NCBI GenBank assembly: GCA_016758965.1 | Contig: JAEPRB010000158.1 | Coordinates: 31,339 to 95,338 of the forward strand | Origin: Circinella minor | Lineage: Eukaryota; Mucoromycota; Mucoromycetes; Mucorales; Lichtheimiaceae | Direction of reading: 5' to 3' | Length of the DNA stretch: 64,000 bases | Part shown: piece by piece, positions 35,101 to 48,697 of the stretch | How the letters are laid out: each line of letters begins with the position of its first letter | Position numbering within the stretch: the first letter of the stretch is position 1 | Made by a program: the position numbers and the translations under genes | The notes under the pieces: model-generated | Database searches by the model: none | What the model was told of the DNA's origin: nothing | The model's input: only the letters and a program-made list of their open reading frames with translations

Positions 35101-35218
35101 GCGCCTTGATTTTTTCTGTATATAGATCTTCGTCATCTTGTAATGGTATACGTTCATAGGAAGGCCCATCTATGTTGTTAAATGAATGTGTAATATGTCT
35201 TCTCTTCAAAGTATCCAT
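32113..35218 (-). CDS. Protein O-mannosyltransferase, PMT2 subfamily
   Basis: ER membrane enzyme moving mannose from dolichyl-phosphate mannose to Ser/Thr of secretory proteins. Many exons. The start at 35218 gives [20 protein letters not shown]. Key segments: [20 protein letters not shown] and [20 protein letters not shown] (the catalytic Asp-Glu motif and PMT signature, PMT2 type), [40 protein letters not shown] and [20 protein letters not shown]. Lumenal MIR repeats follow ([60 protein letters not shown]), and the C-terminal TM block has [20 protein letters not shown] before KLTDEVI. One oddity is an acidic Glu/Lys/Asn/Gln linker of about 45 residues (from [14 protein letters not shown]) inserted between MIR 1 and MIR 2. 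Total about 780 residues. Confidence 0.92.
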
Positions 35219-35582
35219 AGTAATTCAATCAAATAATAAATAAACAGAGAAGAAGGAACAAAAAAAAATTTATAGCTTCAATATATTTATTTATTTTGAT
35301 CTGATGCAAGATGGAAAAAAAGATATGATATGAAATATGCTGTACGCCTTACATAAAAAAAAGTTATTGTCAAATTTCAACTGGAACCAGTGATGATACT
35401 CAACAATGTTACGAGCTCTCTTTTGCTTGGTGTTAAAAAAAAGAGCACGGGCCTCATCTCAATTTTTTGTTTCCATGACAACAACGAAAAAAAAAATGTG
35501 CAGTTAATTTTTTTTGTATAGGAGAGAGAAATTGTCTCAATAGCCCTCATACAAACATTTTTATTGTAATTTTACTTCAGTT
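35219..35582. promoter_or_regulatory. Head-to-head promoter, PMT2-like / TSTD2-like
   Basis: 364 bases between divergent starts. AT-rich with A-runs; a short less AT-rich segment (GAGCACGGGCCTCATCTC, about 35443-35460) lies near the middle. No certain element. Confidence 0.4.
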
Positions 35583-37198
35583 ATGCCACAAGATATCAAC
35601 CGTAAAATTAAAAGTATAGCAGCACAACGAGTTATTCGAGATAAAAAGACAAGTGAATCAACATGGATTTGTTGTGATGTTGAATATAATTGTCATGCCA
35701 CCATTGGACGTCATGTTCACTCAAAACATACAACTGACATTGAACGATGGCAAAATCGACTGATAAAAGAACGAGTAGAACAACAGAAACAGGAACGAGT
35801 AGATGACGAGTTTCGTAGAAGACGTGCACCCAAGGTATTTTATTAGTGACTTTTAATATATATATATGCTCTACTTTCTTTCTCTTCTCCTACTTTCTCA
35901 CAATAATAATAATAACCAGGGTAGCTCTGATCCAATTACAATCAACAATTGTACCTGTAATCTTGATAACAATCGAGTCATTCTTTTTTATAAGTATTGT
36001 TCCATTGAAAATCCAAATCAATATGCTCGTGACCATCAAACTATGGGTGACCGATTACACTTGACTGGTAAAGTTCGTATTTCGAACGAAGGGCTAAATA
36101 TTACCTTGGCAGGAACTACGATTGACATTGAACAATATCTTGATTGGATTACTACCACGGGACCATTCCTTTCTTCAACCAACGAACAAGATGATTTGTT
36201 ACTGTGTAAAAAGAATAATCCTAATCAACAAGATTTAAGAGAACGACGTTATCAGTTTTTCAAACCTTCTCCTGGGTGTCGTCATGTATTTGCAGATTTA
36301 TCTATTAAGGTAGTAGATGAGATCTGTCCTTTAGGAAGGCCTAGGATAGTTGGATTGGATCAGTTATCAGAAGCATCTGATCGAGTGAAAAAATTGGAAC
36401 CAGAAGAATTCCATAAAATGTTATTACAGCATGAAAACGATTCGACCGCTCTTTTGTTAGATACAAGAAATTATTATGAAAGTCGAATTGGGATGTTCAA
36501 AGATGCTATCACACCCCCTATTCGTAAATTTAGTCGATTTCCTGATTATGTGGATCGTAATCGCGAATCGTTGGATGGTAAAAATATTTTTACATATTGT
36601 ACAGGGTAATATATATATTTCAATTACATTCTAAATAATGAAGGAGAAGAAACGTTAGTTGTAAAAAAAAGATAGGGAATATATTGACATATATATTATA
36701 TTTAGAGGGATTCGATGCGAAAAGGCTACAGCATATATGCATCAAGTACTTTCTCAGGATACCAAAATACACATGTTGAAAGGCGGTATTCATAATTATA
36801 TTGAATGGTGTAAACAACAACAAATTAATAATGACAATGGTGATATTAGTAATAGTGATAAACCATCACTTTGGTTGGGAAAAAATTATGTTTTTGATGC
36901 TCGTCAAGCATTAAGTTTAGCCGATCAAGAAACAACAAAAAATATTGTAGGTGTTTGTCAAGGATGTCAAACACCATGGGATGTTTATCAAAAATGTAAT
37001 TCTGTAAATTGTCATTTATTAGTATTGTATTGTACGTCATGTATAAAAACAACAACAGACAATAAGGTTTATTGTTGCCTTGATTGCGAGAGAGATATTC
37101 GAGGGGAAGATGGTGTATGTGGTTGTGAACGAAAACGGAGGCAAGAAGAAATGAAACCTTTATTATCATCGTTGTCACGATCAACTATGCCATTATAA
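35583..37198 (+). CDS. Rhodanese-domain protein, TSTD2 / TrhO-like
   Basis: Eukaryotic relative of bacterial TrhO (YceA), which hydroxylates uridine-34 of tRNA; the eukaryotic activity is not established. Exon 1 encodes a zinc-finger-like head (TWICCDVEYNCHATIGRHVH, then SKHTTDIERWQ). Exon 2 holds the N-terminal acylphosphatase-like TrhO domain (VILFYKYCSIENP; LTGKVRISNEGLNITLAGTT) and the rhodanese start (LLLDTRNYYESRIGMFKDAI). Exon 3 supplies the active-site Cys: FTYCTG-GIRCEKATAYM, spliced at an intron just after TYCTG. The C-terminus is Cys-rich with repeated CxxC pairs (CQGCQTPWDVYQKC; YCTSC; CCLDC; CGC), probably zinc-binding. About 480 residues. The intron directly at the active-site loop is a useful marker of the gene model. 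Confidence 0.9.
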
Positions 37199-37553
37199 TA
37201 GACACTGTTCCCCTCCCTTAAATGTACACAATTTCTTGTTATTTTATTATTATTAGGATGTGTTCATGTATAATTTATTTATGTTTTTTTTTGTAATTTT
37301 TGGTTGTTATAAAATTGTCATATAATTATAATAAATTATTGATACAGGAAAAGTAAAATTAATAGAATTAAGAAATGATACTAAGAAAAGTTTTAATATA
37401 ATATACATATGTAAGAAAAAGTGAAAATGATATTTGGCTGGTTTGGTTGGTGATTCGTATATAAGGTAAGAGGGCTTTTGGACTTGTTAATGCTGATGTT
37501 GTTTTGAGACGAGAGAAAGGAGAGAGTTGAACGGTTACAAAAGTATAAAAATA

Positions 37554-39545
37554 TTACTTTATCCATTTCTTTTTCATTCCTTTCCAAAAGCCTCCTGTTC
37601 TCTCACTCATTTCACTATCTGCAGAAGTACGGATACCTCCAGTAGCAATAGATCGTTCAATATTTGCATCAACGGATTGATTTTTATTAAGGGCTGCAAG
37701 TAAACTTGAATGTTGTGGTGAAGTCGTCGGAGGTGCTGATGGTAACTGGGGTGAAATGGATCGTACATGTTGCCGATGTTGTGCTACAGCATCAGCAGAT
37801 ATATGTTTTCCGTTATTATTAATAATATTATCGTTATTATTGGTATCGGTGTTGTTGTTAAGACCAGTGGAAACGACTAGTGGGTGATGCATGGACATTC
37901 GATGAGAAGGTGAAAAAGAGCGCGTGGATTGGCTTGTTGTAGTTGTTGCAGGTGATGGTGGTGTATAATCTTGATGTCGCTCCTGCTGTTCATCATCCTT
38001 TATTATACCAGCTGCTTGGAGAGCATTGATCGGTGGAACAGGAGGTAATGGATGACTAGGAGGTGGGGTTGCTGGCGGTAATTGCATACCACGTTCTCCT
38101 ACTGGAATCATAACCCGACTCCATGCTGCTTTTCTAGCAGCATTATTGTTTGCAGCTGTTGTAGGTGAAGTAGATGAATTAGATGTTGACATGGATATAA
38201 ATGTTGATTGTCTGTGATGATTATTGTTATTGTTACAATTATGTGCAAGTGAGGTAGGTGATGATATGGAGTGGGAGTTGAACGAAGTAGATGTTGTCAT
38301 GGGCGAAGATGTGAATGATGAATATCGTGATACATCGTCATCATTATCGTCATCTTCGTCGTCATCTTCTTCTTCTACTTGATTCAATGGGGGGAGTAAT
38401 CCACTGCTATTAGTAGCGCTAACTTGAATATTATGACTGCTACCACTTGTAGGACTAGTGGTACCAAATGCCATTAAACTGTATTGATCTGCATCTAATA
38501 AACTACTACTTCTTCGTCGCATTTCTAAATGATGCAAAATTTCTTCATGATTTTGTTGATCTGAACTATTATTATGGTAGCCAAATGTTCCTAAATCTTC
38601 GTGTGACATGGTCATATCATCTAATTCATCTTCCAAAAAAGCAGCCATTCTCGATTCTAGACTTCTTTTTTCACTAATTAATGTATCAAGTTCTTTTCGC
38701 ATCTCGAGCATATGAGATCGCATAGTTTCAAATTCTGCATTTGTATGCAGCTGCTTTTCTTGCTGTTGTGGAGCTAGTGGTGGTGACAATGGAGATGTCA
38801 GTAATAAGGAGTGATGTGCTGCTGTCTTATTGTTAGATAATGTTGTTGATGATGATGGTAGTGGTAGTGGTGATGCTATTTTTTGTTGTAACAAATAAAT
38901 CAGTCGCTCTTGTTTACCAATAATATCAACAAGTTGTCGAATCTCGATATGTTGTTTTTCTCTCTCGGCTAATGATGCTTCTAATATACGTTGAGCTGTT
39001 TGATCATGATGTTCGAGCTGTTCCTTATATGTTTGTGATTCGTGTTTTGCTCGGACAAGTTCATTTTCAAGCAAATGAATACGTTGCTGATCATCGTTAC
39101 CATTACCATTACCATTACCATTATTTTTATTACTGTTGTTGTTGTTGTTGTGGTAATCCTCTTCGTCTTCATCATCATTAGGTCGCATCATTAATGGTTC
39201 AATATCAAGTGGCGGAAGAAATTGACCGTTTAGGCCAATACTGCTTGCTTTTTTTGGTAAAATTAAAGATGGGTCTGATAATGATGATAATGATGATGTT
39301 GAAAGAGTTGGTGATGGCGCAATAGAGGATCTTCGGTGACTATTATTCCAACTATTATTAGCTGTTGTTGGTGATATGATATTTTGTTCGTGCATAGTAG
39401 TCATGGTGGAAGAAGGTGAAGAAGAAAAACAGCTGTTACTGTTATTATTATGAGAAGACGCCAAAAAAGACTGACGTTTCACTACTTGTGGTTGTTGTTT
39501 TAACCAAGAAGAATCGATTTGATTAGTTGAATCCTCTGATTCCAT
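37554..39545 (-). CDS. Large low-complexity coiled-coil protein, unknown
   Basis: Single open frame of 663 residues, no intron. No enzyme domain recognised. Residues about 150-225 and 260-305 form coiled coil (RIHLLENELVRAKHESQTYK; EMRKELDTLISEKRSLESRM). Much of the rest is Ser/Asn/Pro-rich with acidic runs (EEEDDDEDDDNDDD) and poly-Asn. The only well-ordered terminal motif is the basic-aromatic end TGGFWKGMKKKWIK, which could bind membrane or a partner. Open-frame length through low-complexity DNA plus a sensible coiled coil make it a real gene. Convergent with the TSTD2-like gene and divergent from the NIPA-like gene. Confidence 0.75.
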   Translation of the reverse strand: MESEDSTNQIDSSWLKQQPQVVKRQSFLASSHNNNSNSCFSSSPSSTMTTMHEQNIISPTTANNSWNNSHRRSSIAPSPTLSTSSLSSLSDPSLILPKKASSIGLNGQFLPPLDIEPLMMRPNDDEDEEDYHNNNNNSNKNNGNGNGNGNDDQQRIHLLENELVRAKHESQTYKEQLEHHDQTAQRILEASLAEREKQHIEIRQLVDIIGKQERLIYLLQQKIASPLPLPSSSTTLSNNKTAAHHSLLLTSPLSPPLAPQQQEKQLHTNAEFETMRSHMLEMRKELDTLISEKRSLESRMAAFLEDELDDMTMSHEDLGTFGYHNNSSDQQNHEEILHHLEMRRRSSSLLDADQYSLMAFGTTSPTSGSSHNIQVSATNSSGLLPPLNQVEEEDDDEDDDNDDDVSRYSSFTSSPMTTSTSFNSHSISSPTSLAHNCNNNNNHHRQSTFISMSTSNSSTSPTTAANNNAARKAAWSRVMIPVGERGMQLPPATPPPSHPLPPVPPINALQAAGIIKDDEQQERHQDYTPPSPATTTTSQSTRSFSPSHRMSMHHPLVVSTGLNNNTDTNNNDNIINNNGKHISADAVAQHRQHVRSISPQLPSAPPTTSPQHSSLLAALNKNQSVDANIERSIATGGIRTSADSEMSERTGGFWKGMKKKWIK

Positions 39546-40177
39546 TGGGTTTTATATTAATATTATTACTATTATAACAATAATAATAATAATAATATAA
39601 AAAAACAAGTATTAGAATGAAGAATACTCTTGTTGCTATTATTACTTTTTAATAAAAATATTTAGGAAAAAAAGAAGTTGAACAAAATTATAAATTTGTC
39701 TCACCCTTTTAGTTTAGAAAAAAAAAGTAAGAGAGAAATCTCGCGGTACCTGAAAAATAGTATAAACCCGATATATTTTGGGCTACACAAGCAGGATGTG
39801 ATGCTCTCTATAAAATGTATTATTCTCAGTTTAATATATTTACCCAATCTAAAATTGGCTAACATATTATGACTTTATTCTTATTTTATATGACGATCAT
39901 TTGAACCCCATCTAAAAGTAGTTTGATCCCAAACTCGTGTTTTTTTGTTATTCAAAAGCAACACAACAACAAAAAGAGGAAAGAAGGAAAGCCACTTTTC
40001 TTACTGTATCACTTACTTACTTTAGTCTGCTGAGAATTTTAATTGCTCGCATTTCTCTCTCTTTATTATTTTTATTTTTGATATTTAAGTAACTAACAAA
40101 CAATAAACAACAAACTAGGGGGTTCTGTTTCTTTTATTTTTATTTTTATTCGTTAGCAACACTTCTTTTTAAACGCC
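39546..40177. promoter_or_regulatory. Divergent intergenic region, coiled-coil gene / NIPA-like
   Basis: 632 bases between two start codons facing away from each other. (ATA)n next to the reverse gene start, A- and T-runs, and no open frame of interest. Contains both promoters; no specific site recognised. Confidence 0.45.
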
Positions 40178-42372
40178 ATGAGCACATTACGCTTACTTGG
40201 TCGAGAAATCATTGCAGAAACCGATACTCTTATTGGTGTCATACTTTCAATATGTGGCAACGTACGTCTTTTTTCTTGAATAATTGTAATATATTACACT
40301 TGTCACCTTGGGTATTATATGATTTATAAACTTGACGAAATATTATAAAAATAGATTCTTATATCCTTTGCATTGAACATTCAAAAACTTGCAGTAAGAA
40401 AATCTTTTTTTTGACATATATTTATATATATATATATATATTGTATAAATGGTCAAGTAACTTTTTTTTTCTTTAAAAAAAAGCATAATCGCCTTTCTAA
40501 CGAACGAAACAGTGATAAACGTAATATTATGCCTTCACCTTCACGGCGATCTTTACACTCGTGTTGTTCCGACCATGATACCCCTGAGTTATATTCCGAC
40601 ACTCAAATAAAAGCACGATGTCTTGAATGTGGTGGAAATATGGGCAGTCATAACAATAACAATAGTGGTGCTGGATATTTAAGATCCAAAGTATGGTGGC
40701 TAGGCATTATATTACTTGGCATTGGAGAAAGTGGCAATTTCATTGGTATGGATTATTGAAGAGAAAGAAAGAACGTGGCTGAAGATGATAGTGTATATTT
40801 ATATCTAATTATAATCTCAATTGATATTTACTCAATCAATAAAACGTAATTATATGTTATTATTACTATTATATAGCTTATGGATTTGCACCAGCATCTA
40901 CTATTGCTCCTCTTGGCACTACCACTTTAATATCTAATACAATTCTTGCACCTTTACTTCTTGATGAAACATTTCGTAAGCAAGACTTCTTTGGAGTTTT
41001 ATTAGCAATGCTTGGTGCTGCGGGTGTTGTTTCTAGTACAAAACATCGGGAAACTAAGGTAAGAATAATAAGAAAATACATTCTTTATCTTTTATTTTCT
41101 TCAGTGATTATGGCTATGACTATATGTATGTGCGTAACATTAAATTGTATGTATTTAGTTGTCACCTGAGTTAGTTGCTGCAGCACTCATGCAGCCTCGT
41201 TCTATCGTATTCTATTTTGTAACAGGCGCTTTAATTGTATTCCTGACAGTATTATCACCGAAGTACGGTTCAAAGAATATCTTAATTGACTTGGGTTTAG
41301 TAGCACTTTATGGTAAGCCATCAAATTTATATATATATACTTCCATATCTACGTAATAATACAATAGGAATAAAAAGAGTGGATCAGTGTTATTATTAGG
41401 TTTTTAAATATGCTTATATACGGATGCTAATGAAAAAAAAATATTAGGCGCTTACACCGTCATTGCTACCAAGAGCCTTTCCTCCATGTTAAATATCACA
41501 TTGTACAAACTTTTCACGTGAGTCTATTAAATTATGATGTAACTAGGTGACTAATTTTTTTAATATCCATCTAAAAATAATAATAATAAATTGATTGATA
41601 GATATGCCATATCATATATTTTACTCGCATTACTCTTTTACACAGCTATATTACAAATTAAATATCTTAATAAGGCGATGCAACGATACGATTCTACTGC
41701 TGTTATTCCAACACAATTCGTATTATTTACGTTATCAGCAATTGCAGGAAGTGCTGTCATTTATCGAGATTTTGATGATGATGATCCTGCACATCTTGCT
41801 AGGTACATAAATAATCAAAAACCCGTATTTATCATATTTACAGGCAGAGTGAGGGGGAAAAAAGAGAGGGAATGAAATTAAGATTACTTGTATTTATCTG
41901 TCTAATAACACACATACATAGATTTGCAGCAGGATGCCTTACTGAATTTTTGGGAATTTATCTAATTACGGTGGGTCGGTCGTCTTCAAAATCATCGACT
42001 ATGGATAGCAATACCAACAAAGGTTGGGGTAATCATAATGATAATAATCATTCAGACTTAATCGAGCCACCATCTATATCCGTTCGACCTTCAACACCTT
42101 GTTCATTTTCATCATCCATCATTTCATCATCATCAAGATATCAAAAGACTAACGGTAACATTAATAGTAGTACAGAAATTACACCATTATTATGCGAACG
42201 ATCTCGGATATCAAACAACGAGGAAGATGAACATTATCATAGTAGTGTATCATCTCATCATACTTTACAGCGGCAGGGATCCATGTTTGGTGGTATTTCA
42301 CTTCATTCACAATTGGCAAGAGGTGGGATGAGTGATGATGAACGGTTATCGATCGATGATATACGACGTTAA
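40178..42372 (+). CDS. NIPA-like magnesium transporter (DUF803 family)
   Basis: Multi-pass membrane protein of the NIPA/DMT superfamily, implicated in Mg2+ transport. Exons give STLRLLGREIIAETDTLIGV, then ILISFALNIQKLA, a hydrophilic insert with CxxC-like residues (CSDHD; ARCLECGGNMG), WWLGIILLGIGESGNFIAYG, FAPASTIAPLGTTTLISNTI, APLLLDETFRKQDFFGVLLA, LYGAYTVIATKSLSSMLNIT and YLNKAMQRYDSTAVIPTQFV, then GCLTEFLGIYLITVGR. GESGNF..YGFAPAS and PLG...LISN are the family signatures. The C-terminal 130 residues are a Ser/Asn-rich cytosolic tail. About eight short exons with consistent GT-AG ends. Confidence 0.9.
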
Positions 42373-42864
42373 ATACCATTGAATGATTTTAAGTTATAGA
42401 TACCAAGAACCAAAAAAAAAAGAGAACTTTGTAGTATAATTGAAATCTGGTCGCATCATTTATACATTTATTACCTCCCATTTTGCATGTATCCTTTTTT
42501 TACTCTCATTTACCTTTCAAACATATCATCCTTATATCATTGCTACTATTATCATCATCATTAATATTCCTCATCAAGATTTCCCCTAATATTTTTTTTC
42601 TTTTTCTGTTTTTTTTTTGCTCTTCCACTAATCATCTTAATAAAAAAAATAAAAATTAATTCCTTTTTTCTTTTCTCCCTCTTTCTGTGCGTGTGCGTGT
42701 GTTTATATGTATCTAACTCACTCATCCACCCATTCCTTCCAATATGATGATAGTGAAATTTGATTTCAGTACGAAAAAAAAATTGCGCCGCTTTTATTTA
42801 ATAAGAATTAAAATAAGAACAACATTTCAGCAACTTTCATTATAAATAAAAGAGGTGAAATTTT

Positions 42865-44100
<1,236 letters not shown>

Positions 44101-45479
44101 CCTCTTTCTTTTCATCTTGTTGTTTTTTAACCCATGACTATACCATTCATTTTTATCTAATTGTAATAATAGTATATGCCTAAAGAGCGTCACTATTATA
44201 ATTTTACAAACAGATAATACAAACGGGATTCCATACATATAACTTGACAACCACCTTCCATAGTCATGGTGATTGTGGATAACCATTTTGGTTTCCATAG
44301 TTAAAACGTAAAGTTGAAGCCCCTTTGAAAAACAATGATATTCAGCTAACATACTGTATAGGTTCACAGGATATTAAAAGAAACGTTACTATACTGTTAA
44401 CGGCTTAAACTTTAATATCACACAACTATCAAAGTGGGAAGCATAAAAATGTTGCTATACAATTCTACTTACGCAATATATAAAAATAAATGTGTTTTTA
44501 AATATTTTGATTTTATTAGATTGTATATCATCATCAGCTGAACACATTTGTGTTCACTGATTAGTATCATCCTAATTGACGATACAAAGAGTGTATAAAT
44601 AAAAGTATAAATATTTGTTATTATTTACTATACCATATTTGGGCTTTTTTTTATTCACCCTATAACAAGAATAGTACCATATGTGGATATTATTATTACT
44701 CTGTTGTTATTATTCAATGCTTGTTTTTTCACATATTACCAAATGTTAATTAATATCCCACTACACTTTATGATACTTGTTTTTTTCCATACAAAGAAGA
44801 TAGAGCTTTTACCTTCCACAGCAACAGCGAAAAAAACAATGACATCTCACTCCAAAAAAGTTTCTAAAAAAAAAAATTGTTCTTCTCTTTATCCCCCTCA
44901 CCATTCTCGTGCCATTTATCAAACACTACCTTATAAACTGTTATTATTATCTAATTAGTATATAATGCTACCACTGCTACTACACTACGACCAAGCTGGC
45001 TACCACTAATATCGAAGACTGTGTTTCATATATTCGAGTATTCCAGCCCAAGCAGCTTAACATAAAGACGCAGCATTTATTTGCTGTCAACATGATGCAA
45101 TCCACTAGAATTTAAAACCCTGACATACGTACGACCAAGATTTGAAATTACAACACACTTAGCAAATGAATGGGACATGGTCTATACCACAGCTATATAA
45201 TGTTGATAAACCAGTAAATATTTCACTCCTGCTACTCATAGTGAATATGGTATATTGTTTTTCTCACTGACCGCCCAGTTCAGTCTGTACTTGCGGTTTT
45301 CTCAATATTAAAACTAGGGATGGTTTATTTTTCAATATACATGGAATTTTCTAAAGAAGCGATTACTTATCACTTATAAAAAAGATCAAAATATATGGAT
45401 ATTTTGTTTCAAAGAAAATATGAGGAAATTGCATATGCAGTCATAAGTAATGATAGATCATTTGAAAGCCGTAGTAATA
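44101..45479. other. Gene-poor region
   Basis: AT-rich, with scattered short frames. The forward frame 44683-44958 is hydrophobic and low-complexity and has no recognisable similarity. Nothing else seen. Confidence 0.45.
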
Positions 45480-47310
45480 GTATTAGCGTTAAAATCTGAG
45501 ATGCTTTTGACCTTGCGCAACTTGGTGAATTAACGGCAAGAGCAGGAAGTAAACCGGGCAGCTATAATACTGACAATGTTCAATATTGTAAATCAAAAGA
45601 TGTTACAGAACCGAACGATACACCAATTACTATATACTGTATTCTGGAGCTAGTACAAGACAATTTTTAAAAGCGAACCGACATATTAGTAGTGCACTTT
45701 TTATGCATAGTTCTATAAGATTTTCTATTATATTTTTATTATCAACGGTACCTTTGGAATCTACCGATGTTATCTTATTTCCGTCAACATTGGGTCATGC
45801 AGCTAATAACCGTATGTAAACCTCCTATTCCTAATATTTACTACGTAGCTATAGATTTTTTTTCTCACTAATATAATTACTATTATTTGTAGTAATTATG
45901 TTATTTCTTGGAGAGGGGGTATTATACTACCAATCATGAAAAATATAGCTTTATTTTGGCCACTACGTACGCTCGTTGGTGCAAATACCGTTGTGCTTTA
46001 TCCTAATGATACAAAGCCATATTTTCTTACAGCAGGAGCTTTTCGAGTTACAAGAAGTATTTATCCTTTTAAACACTCCAAAAGTTAGACAATCATCTCT
46101 TACAAGTAAAAAAAGAAAATTTAACCCAATTTACCAATGAATACCAGCCAAAGAAAAAAAATTAATCTTTCGACAAATATAGTCCTGTTTATATGATGGT
46201 GAAGCTCTTCAACTATCCACGTATTATTTCTTAGAATTACATGGATTGAATTTGAATGCGTTATATGACTCAACCGGTAAAGCACGCATTATCATTTGTT
46301 ACTATTTACTATAGAACACATCACGAAAAAGGATATCAAAGGTGCGGGTTTATAAACTTGGGTATTTTTATATAATGTAAAGTAATATCAGTATAATATT
46401 AACATTTATTTATCATAATCTATAAGCTTATTTAGAAACTGGTGTTAGGCCTAATTGCGTGGAATATGATATTAAACGTAGATAAAATTGTTATGATTTT
46501 TCTAATTACTCAATGCAATCATGTCGTTTAAGTCATTTGAACCCGATGATAATGAATATTTCTATTATCAACTACTTATTATTCATCATAATTATCCTGG
46601 TTTTGCAAATGGTGCTGGAAACAGTACTATGGAGATCATGCTACAGACGATCTGTTTATCGAGGATGAGCGTTAATTGGAGGCTAGGTTTACGCTGGTTG
46701 AATCAGTGATACGTTAACGATGTAAGATAAAAGTAATATACTGTAATGACAACTACTTGTATAATAATTAGCTGTAGTAGTTGATAGTTATTTGGCTAAT
46801 ACTTACTATTATATACTGGGAGAAATGAAAAAAAAGTCCAATACATATGGAGCAAGTGATTTTTGATGAAGATATAATTCAAAAATTTAAAGATATTGGT
46901 GAAAAACAGGACATGTAATGCGACTCTGATTGAATCTATAGATAAAAAAGTAATTGAACATTCACCAACAATTATGACTCCCAAATGTACATACATTATT
47001 TGTATATATACAAAATAACGCTGAATATCAAATTTTCTTTCCATCTTACCGCAATAAAGAAAATAATTAATCATGTATTATTTTTGGTAATACATATTTA
47101 CCTATCATACTTAGTTTATGGAGCAATACGTAAAGCAAATAAAGGTGTACCAAGTCATTTAGTAGTGTTAAAGTATCTATAAAATATAGTATACATACTC
47201 TCACTCAATAATCATTTGCCAAGAACTACGTATTAAAGGGAATGTTCATTGTGGCAAGACTTTTTGAGTTTAAACAGGAATATGAACATATATCATAGTG
47301 TATATGGGAA
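45480..47310 (+). pseudogene. Decayed NRPS-like / AMP-binding (adenylate-forming) enzyme
   Basis: Pieces of one adenylating enzyme appear in collinear order but in different frames with many stops. They are: ISWRGGIILPIMKNIALFWP (about 45910) with LVGANTVVLYPNDTKPY; DGEALQLSTYYFLELHGLNL with NALYDSTG (about 46200-46280); ETGVRPNCVEYDIKR (about 46440); FEPDDNEYFYYQLLIIHHNY with PGFANGAGN (about 46530-46625), then after a frameshift GDHATDDLFIEDER; YGAIRKANKGVPSHLVVLKY (about 47115-47180); and LPRTT followed after a frameshift by FEFKQEYEH (about 47218-47300). The order and motifs (GEAL..YG..TG, HHxYPGFANG, GDxATxDLF, IxxANKGxPSH, LPRT) match the C-terminal half of fungal NRPS-like adenylation enzymes. 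No reductase or carrier domain was recognised after it. Confidence 0.65.
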
Positions 47311-48697
47311 TGTCAACAATCATCTTACTCTTTTTGACGAAATAGCTTCGAATTTTAAGGCGCATAATTATGATATGTAGTATGCTTTCTTTTTTTATTA
47401 AATCTATCCTAATGATGATAACTTTTCTCTATGTGTACACGAAGGTACGTATTTAAATAATCTCAGCATATATATAATTTTTTCAATGCTTTTAATAAGT
47501 ATTCGTAATTTATCGTTATATTTTCATGAGACGTTGCTGGTAATGGTGGTGGTATTTTTTTCTTTATCGCTGGTGATATTATATTGATTGTCTGCTACGT
47601 ATCTGTTCTTATCTCTAATTTGGAATCAGGAAAAAATGAAAAGTATTCAATTAGTATTAGCTATAATAATTAATAGTATTTAGTACTTTTCATTAATTTT
47701 GCTATATACTCTTTTAATATGTATTTTCATAAGCTGGAATCAATACTGGGATTATTATGTACTAGCTGTAAATGCAGAACTCTGTGTGTGATTTAAGTAG
47801 AACAAAGAAAACTGAAAAACTGGAATGTCGCGCTTCTAAATGTTTTATAGACACAGTAACGTGGCTGCATAATAATGCAGAAAAAAAAATATTGATCCGA
47901 TACATATTTACTACCATTCGATATGAACGATTGTGATGATAAACAGTCCTTTTTTCTTTATAATTTTATACCATAAATACTTGTATGTGAATATAAAGAT
48001 TCTGGATCGATAGTATTATCAGCTAATAAAGTGATCAAGTGATTCCAAAATGAGATATTCTGTTTTCTAATCTTTTTCTGATCATGAATTTCAAAATATT
48101 TTATAGAAAATATGACATAATCTTTCTCCCCTTTATTTTTTTTGGGGGGTGGGTGGGAAAGAGCAAATTGATGCGGTCGTTACACAATGTATTTCCTTTT
48201 GTCGGCTTGTCACTTTATTCGGAACAAGCAATTTGTCAATTTTCAGACTGAGATATTTTGCGAAAGATCAGACTTATCATGTGGAGATCTAAACGTGTGC
48301 ACCTGCATTGTATAAAAATGTGAGTCTTATATGTCATGTATATATATAAGCAAATAGTGCAGTAATTTATAAGCAAAAAAAAAAGTATGATTTTATCTCA
48401 ATTTATACAATGATGTTTCTTTTTTTAATGAATAGTATAACTGTATACTAACCCAAAATCAGAATATAAGCAAAAGGAAAAAATAACATAACAAGAGTGG
48501 TGAAAATAGTTAGTTTTTCGTGGAAAAAAGAAAAAAAAGCTGTCTCTGACGCACAGGGGTTTGCATGGATACCATTCTTACGTCATTGACATTTGTCCGC
48601 TCATGATCTAACACCTAAAAAGCATACAAAAAATAAAACGGAGGAGAAAATTCCCTGGTATTTCTTTTTCATTTTCTTAACTATTATATAAGTCATT
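47311..48697. other. Gene-empty upstream region of the aldo/keto reductase
   Basis: AT-rich DNA with a G-run (about 48144-48155). No chain of protein-like exons. The last few hundred bases should hold the promoter of the reductase gene at 48698. Confidence 0.45.

Noticed and set aside
38981..39181. Repeated ACCATT units as a CRISPR-like or tandem array
   Set aside because: They are trinucleotide/hexanucleotide repeats within the Asn/Gly/Asp-rich coding sequence of the 663-residue protein.
44683..44958. 91-codon forward frame
   Set aside because: Hydrophobic, low-complexity, no splice partners and no recognisable family in AT-rich DNA.
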